NCBI GenBank assembly: GCA_020724185.1
Contig: DYHL01000083.1
Span: forward strand, 4,267 to 10,450
DNA: 6,184 nt
DNA from: Candidatus Nitrosymbiomonas sp.
Lineage (GTDB): Bacteria; Sysuimicrobiota; Sysuimicrobiia; Sysuimicrobiales; Humicultoraceae
Reading direction: 5' to 3'
The position numbers were made by a program, and so were the translations under genes. Positions 1-6,098 of the stretch are shown one piece after another. The first letter of the stretch is position 1. Each line of letters starts with the position of its first letter. The notes under the pieces are model-generated. The model searched no databases. It was not told the origin of the DNA and saw only the letters and a program-made list of their open reading frames with translations.

Positions 1-2442
1 CCCGCCGACGATGTCGTGCGGCCAATCCCGCCGCGGGCCGGCCGCGGCCGGGGCCGCCGCGCTGCCCAGGGCACGCGGAACGCCGGCACCCAGCAGGTCA
101 TGGAGGACCTCTTCGTGCCGGCGCAGCGTCAGATGCGCGAGCGCCTGCGCCGGGCCCTTGCCTGCATCGGCGTGCTCACCCAGCGCGTCGGCGACGACCC
201 CGGTGACCTGGAGGCCCACCGCCTGGAGTTCGAGGCCGTCCTCCAGACGGTCGAGCCGCTGTGGCGGCTGCACCAGATGCGCGTCGGCCAGCGGTTCCTG
301 CCCGAGGGGCACCCGGCCGCCGACGTGACCCTGGTGGACCGCTGGCTCGATGAGTTCGGCCGAATGGGCTACATCTCAGAGCAGACCGCGGCCCCAGCCG
401 AGGCGGCGCGCCGGAAGGGCGAGGTCCTCGGCGCCTTCTGCTGGTCGCTGGCGTTCCCCGAGGTCTTCTGCGACGCCGACGGCTCCTGGAAACCCGGCGG
501 TGGCTTCGACGCGGTGCTGACGAACCCGCCGTGGGAGAAGGTCAAGCCCGACCGCAAGGAGTTCCACGCCGCCTACGACCCGGCCATCCGCGACTTCCAG
601 GGGCGGCGCCTGGCCGAGCGCATCCGCGACCTGCATCGGCAGAACGGCATCGCGGAGGCCTGGCGTGCCTATGAGGCCGGGCAGAAGGCGCTGGCCTCAA
701 CGCTGCTGGGGCTCTTCCACCACCAGGTCGCGACGGTGAACGGCAAGCGTACGGGCGGCGACCCCGATCTCTTCAAGTTCTTCGTCGATCGCAGCCACCA
801 GATTCTGCGTACGGACGGGGCAGCCGGTCTAGTCGTGCCGTCGGGGCTGCATTCCAGCCAGGGCGCCACCGGGCTGCGCCGCCTGCTGCTGGACGAGAGC
901 CGGATGCAGGTGCTGTGCAAGTTCGATAATGAGCGCAAGGTCTTTCCCGGGACGGACCATCGGTTCAAGTTCGACCTGATCGTCTTTCACAAGGGCGGTC
1001 CCACAAGCGAGTTCCCGGCGATCTTCCTCTCGTGGGAGACTGAAGAGGCGCTGGAGCGGATGGAGCGCCATCCCGGCCTAGTGCGCCTGACCCCTGATCT
1101 CATCCGCGCGGTCTCGCCGGATACGCTGACCATCCCGGAGTACCGGTCGGAGCGCGACGTGGAGATCGTGCGCAAGATGCACGCGCGCTGCGAGCCGTTC
1201 GGCACGGGCGTGATGCAACGCTGGGGGTTGCAGTTCCGTACCGAACTGCACATGACCAACGACAGCCACCTCTTCCGCGACCGGGGCTGGCTGCGACGCC
1301 ACGGCTGCGTCCAGTTGCCAGGCGAGCGCTGGCGGTCAGCGGACGAGGCGGTCTACGCATCGGGACCCTATGTGCGGCGGGGCGACGGGTGGGTCCGGGT
1401 GGAAGACCAGGACGACCCGCACGCGGCGGTGGTGTACGCGGGGGAGGAGTACCTGCCGCTGATGGAGGGGAAGTGGATTCATCAGTTTGACCACTGCGCC
1501 TTTGCGTACGTGTCCGGAGAAGGAAGAAGCCAGATCATCTCGCGGCCATTGAGCTTCGGCGAGAAGGCTGCGGTGCCTCACTACTTCGTCGCGCGCCGGG
1601 ACTTCCCGCAACATACGCATCCGGCACTCGGATACAAGGTAGGCTTCCGCGATGTTGCGCGCGAGTCAAATGAACGATCCACCATCGCCGCTGTGCTCCC
1701 AGCAGAGTGGCCTTGCGGCCACAACTTGCCGATCTGGGTTTGCGGGTCAGACGTCAGAAGCGTGTGCTGGCTTGCAGCAATCAAGAACTCCCTGTGTTTT
1801 GACTACTTATTCCGAGGCAACCTTGCAGGCGGTCACCTGAGCCTTTTCGCCATTCGACCGGTTCCAACGCCCGATGTCTCCGCATACCCCGATGCGGGCA
1901 GGGGAACTGCGATCGCCGTCTGTCGGCTCGCCTGCTTCACACCTGAAACGGCCTCCCTCTGGGAACAGATGGCGAGTCTCTACCCAGAGGAAATGGCATC
2001 AGCGTGGTCGGCGCTTTGCCCAGTTGTTGATCTTGTGGAGCGCGCGAGGCTTCGCGCGCGCATCGATGCTATCATCGCCGATCTATATGGCCTCTCGGTT
2101 GAGGACTACGCCTACATCCTCAGCACCTTCTTCCTCCTGGACCGCAGCCAGCCCGCGCTTCCTGGCGACCGGTTCATACGGCCACGGCGGGGCGGCAGGG
2201 TGCAGGACGAACCGCGCTCGTATATCACCCGCGACCTGGCATTGCTGAGCTACTGCGAGCACAAAGGCGTCGAGCCGCCGGCCGACATCGTTGGCTTCTT
2301 CGCCCGGGTGGGGGTGAACATCGAACCTGTCACTGGCCCAATCCGGGACCTGCGCGAGCGCGTCGACCGGGCGACAGCATTGGGTGCCACCGCATACATC
2401 GTGACCCCTTCCAGAGGGTACGCAGGAGCTGCCCGATGGTGA
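1..2442 (+). CDS. Eco57I/type IIG-like adenine-specific DNA methyltransferase, C-terminal part (5' truncated by window edge)
   Basis: This is most of the C-terminal portion of a large N6-adenine DNA methyltransferase of the Eco57I type, the kind found as type IIG restriction-modification enzymes and as methylases of BREX/DISARM-like systems. The frame is open from base 1; a GTG at 16 is available but unlikely to be the true start. Numbering from that GTG, the catalytic motif NPPW is at residues 170-173, after a WSLAFPEVF segment and GGFDAVLT. The AdoMet-binding motif I (DPACGSG-like) that should precede it is absent, so it lies outside the window. The FFVDRSHQILRTDGAAGLVV segment is typical of the fold. 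Downstream, the EGKWIHQFDH box (about 487-496), the GFRDVARESNERS box and GNLAGGHLSLF match the target-recognition region of this family. RARIDAIIADLYGLSVEDY and a DLRERV...GATAYI tail close it. No nuclease motif is visible here; one could lie upstream. Residues 5-20 are unusually arginine-rich. DISARM, BREX or stand-alone type IIG cannot be told apart. Confidence 0.9.
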   Translation, partial: PADDVVRPIPPRAGRGRGRRAAQGTRNAGTQQVMEDLFVPAQRQMRERLRRALACIGVLTQRVGDDPGDLEAHRLEFEAVLQTVEPLWRLHQMRVGQRFLPEGHPAADVTLVDRWLDEFGRMGYISEQTAAPAEAARRKGEVLGAFCWSLAFPEVFCDADGSWKPGGGFDAVLTNPPWEKVKPDRKEFHAAYDPAIRDFQGRRLAERIRDLHRQNGIAEAWRAYEAGQKALASTLLGLFHHQVATVNGKRTGGDPDLFKFFVDRSHQILRTDGAAGLVVPSGLHSSQGATGLRRLLLDESRMQVLCKFDNERKVFPGTDHRFKFDLIVFHKGGPTSEFPAIFLSWETEEALERMERHPGLVRLTPDLIRAVSPDTLTIPEYRSERDVEIVRKMHARCEPFGTGVMQRWGLQFRTELHMTNDSHLFRDRGWLRRHGCVQLPGERWRSADEAVYASGPYVRRGDGWVRVEDQDDPHAAVVYAGEEYLPLMEGKWIHQFDHCAFAYVSGEGRSQIISRPLSFGEKAAVPHYFVARRDFPQHTHPALGYKVGFRDVARESNERSTIAAVLPAEWPCGHNLPIWVCGSDVRSVCWLAAIKNSLCFDYLFRGNLAGGHLSLFAIRPVPTPDVSAYPDAGRGTAIAVCRLACFTPETASLWEQMASLYPEEMASAWSALCPVVDLVERARLRARIDAIIADLYGLSVEDYAYILSTFFLLDRSQPALPGDRFIRPRRGGRVQDEPRSYITRDLALLSYCEHKGVEPPADIVGFFARVGVNIEPVTGPIRDLRERVDRATALGATAYIVTPSRGYAGAARW

Positions 2443-2488
2443 TGAGCGGCGAGGATCAATCAAGAAGTTGGAAGCCCTTCACCAGGGA

Positions 2489-2520
2489 CTGGATCCGGCG
2501 CCGCCATTGGCGCCAACCAG
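2489..2520. other. Imperfect GGCGCC hairpin in the spacer after the methyltransferase gene
   Basis: CTGG (2489-2492) can pair with CCAG (2517-2520), and GGCGCC (2497-2502) with GGCGCC (2509-2514) around a six-base loop. TTGGCGCCAA at 2507-2516 is also a perfect 10-base palindrome. There is no T-run after it, so it is not a standard intrinsic terminator. It could be a protein-binding site or a transcript hairpin 38 bases upstream of the next start codon. The function is inferred from position only. Confidence 0.4.
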
Positions 2521-2542
2521 CACTCAGCCGTTCTGCAGACAG

Positions 2543-2550
2543 AAAGGCGG
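2543..2550 (+). promoter_or_regulatory. Ribosome binding site fixing the start of the PIN gene
   Basis: AAAGGCGG ends eight bases before the ATG at 2559. This supports 2559 over the in-frame ATG at 2436, which lies inside the methyltransferase gene and would add 41 residues not resembling a PIN domain. Confidence 0.6.
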
Positions 2551-2558
2551 GAACCCTC

Positions 2559-4070
2559 ATGCGCGCCCTTCTCGACACTAACATCCTGATCCATCGCGAA
2601 GCCTCTGTAGTCGTCCGCCAAGACATCGGGGTCCTATTCAACTGGCTTGATCGCCTGGGAATCGAGAAGTGGATTCACCCGGCGAGTGTTGAGGAAATCT
2701 CCAGGCATCGGGACGATCGTGTTCGTCGATCGTTCTCCGCAAAGCTCGCCTCATACCGTGCGATTCAAGCAGTGGCCGCTTTGGCGCCCGAGGTGCGCGC
2801 GGTCAGTGACGCTGTCGATGTCACCGACAATGATCGGCGCGACACCGCAATTCTCAATGAGCTGTATGTGGGACACGCAGATCTTCTTATCACCGAAGAT
2901 CGCGGCATTGCCAGAAAAGCGGAGCAGTTAGGTATCGCGGAGCGGGTCTTCACAATCGACGCGTTCCTTGAGAAGGTCACCGCTGAGAATCCAGGCTTAG
3001 TCGACTACCGAATGCTGTCCGTGAGGAAGAGCCTGTGTGGCGCTGTCGACGTCGGCAACCCCTTCTTCGACAGCTTTCGGGAGGACTACCCTGGCTTCAA
3101 CCACTGGTTCGCTCGAAAGAGCCAAGAGCCAGCGTATGTCTGCTTCGAAGGAGAATCGCTGGTCGCTTTCCTCTACCTCAAGGTGGAAGATCATCGGGAG
3201 CCCTACGGCGACATTGTCCCACCGTTCCCACCAAAGAAGCGTCTCAAGATAGGAACTCTGAAGGTCGTGCTCAATGGGTTCAAGCTGGGCGAGCGCTTTC
3301 TGAAGATAATCTTCGACAACGCCCTCAAGCTGCGGGTCGACGAGATATACGTGACCATATTCCTACGTTCTGTTGCCCAGGAGCGGCTGGTCCGCCTGCT
3401 TGAGGATTTTGACTTCGTAAACCACGGCGAGAAGCGCAACCCCTACGGGATCGAACAAGTCTACACTCGCGACATGACCCCGCGCTTCGATCCGATGAAC
3501 CCAAGACGCACCTTCCCCTTTATGAGCCGATCCGGAAGAAGCTTCCTGGTTCCAATCTATCCTCAGTACCACACGGACCTCCTCCCGGACTCTATCCTGC
3601 GAACCGAGTCGCCAGCGGACTTCGTTGAGCTAGAACCCCACCGCAACGCCATCCGTAAGGTCTACGTGTCCCGCTCCCGCTTCCGAGATCTACGGTCTGG
3701 CGACATCATAGTCTTCTACCGAACCGGAGGATTGCACCGGTCGGTCGTGACGACGCTGGGAATCATCGACGGTGTTCACGTCGGTGTAACAAGCGAAACG
3801 CAGTTCCTTCGCCTCTGCAGGCAGAGGAGCGTCTTCTCCAACCAGCAACTTTGCGAGCAGTGGCGATACTGGCCGTCCAACCGTCCCTTCGTAGTGGACT
3901 TCCTCTACGCGTACTCTTTTCCAAAGCGACCGAACATGGAGGCGCTGATCAACAATGGAGTCATACGCAACGTCAAATCCGCGCCGAGGGGTTTTGAACC
4001 GATCACGCCGCAGCAGTTCGACACGATCATCAGTCTCTCAGAGACCGACCCACGCATTATTGTCGATTAG
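2559..4070 (+). CDS. PIN nuclease - GNAT-like - PUA/EVE-like three-domain protein
   Basis: 503 residues. Residues 1-145 form a PIN domain, a Mg/Mn-dependent nuclease fold that usually cuts RNA. It opens with ALLDTNILI (acid D6), followed by an SVEEISRH helix (E45/E46), NDRRDTAIL (D95) and LLITEDRGIARKA (D114), so the four-acid site appears intact. Residues about 190-305 look like a GNAT acetyltransferase: strands around YVCFEGESLVAFLYL, then LKIGTLKVV, a helix, and DEIYVTIF. The usual R/QxxGxG/A acetyl-CoA loop is replaced by NGFKLGERF, so activity is uncertain. Residues about 325-500 (GDIIVFYRT, VVTTLGIIDGV, FVVDFLYAYSF) resemble PUA/EVE-fold domains that bind RNA or modified bases; this assignment is the weakest. 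The ATG at 2559 fits the PIN core and has a good ribosome site. The 3' end overlaps the ASCH gene by 11 bases. The PIN domain could be a toxin, with the rest steering or restraining it. Codon use is more mixed than at the start of the methyltransferase gene. Confidence 0.85.
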   Translation: MRALLDTNILIHREASVVVRQDIGVLFNWLDRLGIEKWIHPASVEEISRHRDDRVRRSFSAKLASYRAIQAVAALAPEVRAVSDAVDVTDNDRRDTAILNELYVGHADLLITEDRGIARKAEQLGIAERVFTIDAFLEKVTAENPGLVDYRMLSVRKSLCGAVDVGNPFFDSFREDYPGFNHWFARKSQEPAYVCFEGESLVAFLYLKVEDHREPYGDIVPPFPPKKRLKIGTLKVVLNGFKLGERFLKIIFDNALKLRVDEIYVTIFLRSVAQERLVRLLEDFDFVNHGEKRNPYGIEQVYTRDMTPRFDPMNPRRTFPFMSRSGRSFLVPIYPQYHTDLLPDSILRTESPADFVELEPHRNAIRKVYVSRSRFRDLRSGDIIVFYRTGGLHRSVVTTLGIIDGVHVGVTSETQFLRLCRQRSVFSNQQLCEQWRYWPSNRPFVVDFLYAYSFPKRPNMEALINNGVIRNVKSAPRGFEPITPQQFDTIISLSETDPRIIVD

Positions 4071-4437
4071 ACCGCCGTTCGTATCCGCGATCCTCAACGG
4101 CGAGAAGCGTTACGAGTTCCGTCGGAGCGTCTTTTCTCTGCCAGTCGAAGTGGTCGTACTGTACGCGACTGAACCCATTGGGCGTATCGTGGCAGAGTTT
4201 GATGTAGTCAAGGTGATCTCGGGAAAGCCGGAAGCGCTGTGGAGACGCACGCGACGCTTTGCCGGCATCGATAAACGGGCATTCTTTGAGTATTTTCGAG
4301 GGAAGCAGATCGCGCACGCAATCGAGATCGGCGAAGTGAGGCGGTACGAGAGCGCATGGTGCCCACTCAGGGAGTTAGGCATCAAACCGCCACAGTCGTT
4401 TGTCTATCTTGACAGAAGGCATGAAAGTCAGGTGTGA
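4060..4437 (+). CDS. ASCH-domain protein
   Basis: About 125 residues if read from TTG 4060. ASCH domains share the PUA-like beta-barrel fold and bind RNA or modified nucleosides; some members hydrolyse N4-acetylcytidine. The beginning LSIRPPFVSAILNGEKRYEFRR is the family signature, with the conserved G14, K16, E19 and R21-R22. VVVLYATEPIGRIVAEFDV forms the central strands, and the ending KPPQSFVYL is typical of this small-protein family. The family normally starts immediately before the LLSI(K/R)P motif, so I prefer TTG 4060. Alternatives are TTG 3994 or ATG 3955, which add a serine/arginine-rich leader that merely reads the PIN gene in another frame. No strong ribosome site precedes 4060. 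The overlap with the upstream stop (4068-4070) suggests coupled translation. Having the same fold class at the PIN protein's C-terminus and in this neighbour suggests they recognise related nucleic acid features (inference). Confidence 0.85.
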   Translation: MSIRPPFVSAILNGEKRYEFRRSVFSLPVEVVVLYATEPIGRIVAEFDVVKVISGKPEALWRRTRRFAGIDKRAFFEYFRGKQIAHAIEIGEVRRYESAWCPLRELGIKPPQSFVYLDRRHESQV

Positions 4438-4458
4438 TCTGAGGGAGATGCCGGCAGA

Positions 4459-4481
4459 CCACCACTACGCCCAAGTGGTGG
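4459..4481. other. Perfect 8-bp stem-loop 21 bases after the ASCH stop codon
   Basis: CCACCACT (4459-4466) is perfectly complementary to AGTGGTGG (4474-4481) across a seven-base loop. The position suits a transcript end or a 3' protective hairpin. No T-run follows (the next bases are CCGAGATCG), so it is not a classical intrinsic terminator. High-GC bacteria sometimes use such U-less hairpins; that reading is inference. Confidence 0.45.
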
Positions 4482-4640
4482 CCGAGATCGACCCACCAAC
4501 GCGGTCGGACCGGCGCCCACTTGAGTTGGTCGAGTGTACCACAGCCCCGGACGCCGGGAGCGACGCCCGGGGGACGGGGGACGAGTATGACGAGTCAGCC
4601 TTGGGAAGATAAGTACCGATAGCCTGAACCGCACCCTGAA

Positions 4641-4670
4641 CTCGGCCGGGCGAAGCCCGGTCCAGCCGAG
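4641..4670. other. Nested stem-loop in the leader of the small-protein gene
   Basis: An outer stem CTCGGC (4641-4646) / GCCGAG (4665-4670) encloses an inner stem CGGGC (4647-4651) / GCCCG (4655-4659) capped by a GAA loop, leaving a five-base bulge (4660-4664). It is followed by a second hairpin, GCGCT (4674-4678) / AGCGC (4683-4687), ending four bases before the AGGAGG site. The structure sits on one face of the translation start and could tune initiation, or act as a terminator/attenuator for upstream transcription. It matches no riboswitch class that I recognise. Confidence 0.4.
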
Positions 4671-4690
4671 GCGGCGCTGTAGAGCGCTAG

Positions 4691-4696
4691 AGGAGG
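4691..4696 (+). promoter_or_regulatory. Strong Shine-Dalgarno site for the small basic protein
   Basis: AGGAGG, with the longer purine run AGAGGAGG at 4689-4696, lies four bases before ATG 4701. It is the best ribosome site in the window, though the spacing is short. It supports the reality of the 72-residue gene. Confidence 0.8.
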
Positions 4697-4700
4697 TATC

Positions 4701-4919
4701 ATGGCACACAAAGTCACGTTCTCTCTGCCCGAGCGCGAGCTCGGCCGCGCGGATATCGAGTTCCTGGTCCGAAAAGATGGCGGTGTCTTCGGGAAGCTCC
4801 TGGTGTCGAAGGGCGCAGTGGTCTGGCGGAAGAAATGGAAGTCAAAGCGCGGGAAGAGGCTTGGGTGGGCGCGCTTCGCCCAGCTCATGCAGGAGCATGG
4901 CAGGAGCGAACGAGGCTGA
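4701..4919 (+). CDS. Small conserved basic protein of unknown function (ELGRADIEF type)
   Basis: 72 residues. The sequence FSLPERELGRADIEFLVRKD followed by GKLLVSKGAVVW reads as alternating beta strands: a short antiparallel sheet with the pattern 'property, then signal value'. It ends with a strongly basic stretch at residues 43-53 and a helix LGWARFAQLMQEHGR. Similar small proteins (LGxADIEF ... GxLxVSxGxxxW ... LGWxxF) are familiar to me as uncharacterised conserved proteins in high-GC bacteria, but I know no function. No signal peptide or membrane segment is visible. The AGGAGG site and the nine-base gap to the nuclease gene make a two-gene unit likely. A nucleic-acid-binding or nuclease-modulating accessory role would fit its charge and position; that is inference. 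Confidence 0.8.
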   Translation: MAHKVTFSLPERELGRADIEFLVRKDGGVFGKLLVSKGAVVWRKKWKSKRGKRLGWARFAQLMQEHGRSERG

Positions 4920-4921
4920 GG
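4917..4921 (+). promoter_or_regulatory. Ribosome site overlapping the stop of the small gene (translational coupling)
   Basis: TGAGG at 4917-4921 contains the TGA stop of the small gene and ends seven bases before ATG 4929. The core is weak, so efficient initiation of the nuclease probably relies on ribosomes finishing the small protein. Confidence 0.5.
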
Positions 4922-4928
4922 CTACCCT

Positions 4929-5858
4929 ATGGCTAACCTCTTCTGGAAGAGAAAGGGCAACGCAACCCTCAACCTTCTCTCCGTGCCCTTCGCCACGGAA
5001 GAGGAGTTCGAACGCGCTGTCTTCGAAACAAAGGAACTCCTTGAGGAGGTCTACCTCCTCAAGCGACAGATACGGGGCGGCAAGAAGCCCGGTATCCCGG
5101 ACATCATCGGCGTCGACAGTGACGGGAATGTCTGCATTGTCGAGCTGAAGAACGTCCCGGTTGACGTCTCCATCCTGCCTCAGGTTCTTCAGTATGCTCT
5201 CTGGGCAGAATCAAACCCTGACTCCATCAAGTCCCTCTGGCTAGAGGCGCCCGAGCCGCCGGAGGATGTGACGATTTCCTTCGACAGCTACGAGGTGCGC
5301 ATTATCGTTATCGCGCCTTCAATTGACCGCGCGACCCTTGGACTTGTCGGTAAAATCAACTACCCTGTGGATCTCATCGAAGTCAAGCGCTGGTCGGAAG
5401 GCGACAATGAGTTCCTGCTGGTCAACCGTCTGGAACCGGAAGTTGCCCCAAAGGTCCGCCCTGTGCAAGGACTGCGAGTCTATGATCGCGCGTTCTATGA
5501 AGAGCGCTACAACAAGGCCAGCGTTGACCAGTTCTTCCACTACGTGGACGAGACTACGGCGTTCGTCCGCAAGAACGGCTGGCCCCTGGAACCGAAGTTC
5601 AACAAGCATTACTGCGGCTTCAAGCACGGGTTCTTCAACGCTTTCGGCATCATGTGGATCGGCTCGAAGTCCTTCGCCTTCTTCTTCAAGCTGTCAGAAG
5701 AGGCGGCACGTCGGTTGTCTCCAGTGGGTGTGGAGATGACCCGCTATGAGGAAGAGTGGAAGCAAGCGGTCTTCAAGATCGAGCCGGGGGTCACGGCCGT
5801 GGAACCCCTGGCACCGCTCTTCAAGGGCGCGGTTGAGGCGCTGACCAAGGGGAAGTGA
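4929..5858 (+). CDS. PD-(D/E)XK nuclease, NucS/DUF91-like N-terminus with DUF5655-like C-terminus
   Basis: 309 residues. The N-terminal half carries a PD-(D/E)XK nuclease core: a helix with E39/E40, GIPDIIGVDSDGN (D58), and VCIVELKN giving the E72-x-K74 pair. Next comes QVLQYALWAE, the glutamine/tyrosine helix (Q85, Q88, Y89) seen in NucS/DUF91 and restriction-type enzymes. The catalytic residues look intact, so an active Mg-dependent DNA endonuclease is expected. Strands VRIIVIAP and VDLIEVKRW complete the fold. The C-terminal part from about residue 197 (DQFFHYVDETTAFV ... FNKHYCGFKHGFFNAFGIMW ... FAFFFKLS ... WKQAVFKIEPG) resembles the DUF5655/YjbR-like domains that often follow such nucleases; this is less certain. 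The start follows the small gene by nine bases, indicating co-translation. Targets could be foreign DNA, branched or mismatched DNA. The methyltransferase upstream might mark self DNA, but the distance and the intervening genes leave this open. Confidence 0.85.
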   Translation: MANLFWKRKGNATLNLLSVPFATEEEFERAVFETKELLEEVYLLKRQIRGGKKPGIPDIIGVDSDGNVCIVELKNVPVDVSILPQVLQYALWAESNPDSIKSLWLEAPEPPEDVTISFDSYEVRIIVIAPSIDRATLGLVGKINYPVDLIEVKRWSEGDNEFLLVNRLEPEVAPKVRPVQGLRVYDRAFYEERYNKASVDQFFHYVDETTAFVRKNGWPLEPKFNKHYCGFKHGFFNAFGIMWIGSKSFAFFFKLSEEAARRLSPVGVEMTRYEEEWKQAVFKIEPGVTAVEPLAPLFKGAVEALTKGK

Positions 5859-6098
5859 CCGCCAACCGAGGACGGGACGGCCCAGGAGATCGATTTCCGC
5901 CCCGTCCTTGCCGGAGAGGGCTTCGGGCCGCTCGCCGACCCACAGATCTTCGATCAGGTCCGCCAGGATCCCGAAGCCCGGACCCTCGTCTGGCCGAACG
6001 GGGCGGACTTCGATCCCGCCACCCTCCACAACTGGCCTGAAGAAGGGCCCAGGCTGGCCGCGCTGGCGCGCAAGCGGGCCTCCATCTCCGCCGTCTGA
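5859..6098 (+). pseudogene. DUF2442 protein remnant lacking its N-terminus and start codon
   Basis: Reading directly after the nuclease TGA, in the same frame, 79 codons run to a TGA at 6096-6098. They contain EDGTAQEIDFRPVL, FGPLADPQIFDQVRQDP, TLVWPNGADFDPATLHNWPE, which is the core and C-terminal signature of DUF2442. These small proteins commonly sit beside DUF4160 genes in toxin-antitoxin-like pairs. Intact members are usually about 80 residues and begin about 20-25 residues before the DGT turn with a VxxVxPLxxYxLxLxF strand pair. Here that part is missing and no ATG, GTG or TTG lies in frame before the domain. I read it as a beheaded gene left at a recombination junction. Alternatives are readthrough of the nuclease stop giving a fusion, or an unusual start. 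No DUF4160 partner is present in the window. Confidence 0.7.

Larger units (their letters stand above)
4438..4700. other. Non-coding spacer rich in stem-loops between the ASCH and small-protein genes
   Basis: This 263-base stretch has no convincing gene. It carries four short inverted repeats: 4459-4481, 4546-4558 (CCCGG/CCGGG with a three-base loop), 4641-4670 and 4674-4687. I found no -35/-10 pair with acceptable spacing, although the strong ribosome site at its 3' end implies a transcript crossing it or starting inside it. It may hold both the end of the first transcription unit and the leader of the next. Confidence 0.5.

Noticed and set aside
2040..2059. Perfect 8-bp inverted repeat GCGCGCGA/TCGCGCGC with four-base loop
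   Set aside because: It lies within conserved methyltransferase codons (RARLRAR) and is explained by arginine/alanine codons in GC-rich DNA.
2436..2558. 41-residue N-terminal extension of the PIN protein from ATG 2436
   Set aside because: It lacks a ribosome site, begins inside the methyltransferase gene, and the PIN core starts naturally at ATG 2559 behind AAAGGCGG.
2713..2733. 7-bp inverted repeat ACGATCG/CGATCGT with seven-base spacer
   Set aside because: It sits inside the PIN coding region over DDRVRRS; arginine and aspartate codons account for it and nothing supports an operator there.
4421..4612. Possible small gene (ATG 4421, 63 residues, or TTG 4400, 70 residues) after the ASCH gene
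   Set aside because: The AAGG before ATG 4421 leaves only one base of spacing, the product has no recognisable pattern, and the frame crosses the hairpin-rich spacer. It most likely arises from chance in GC-rich DNA.
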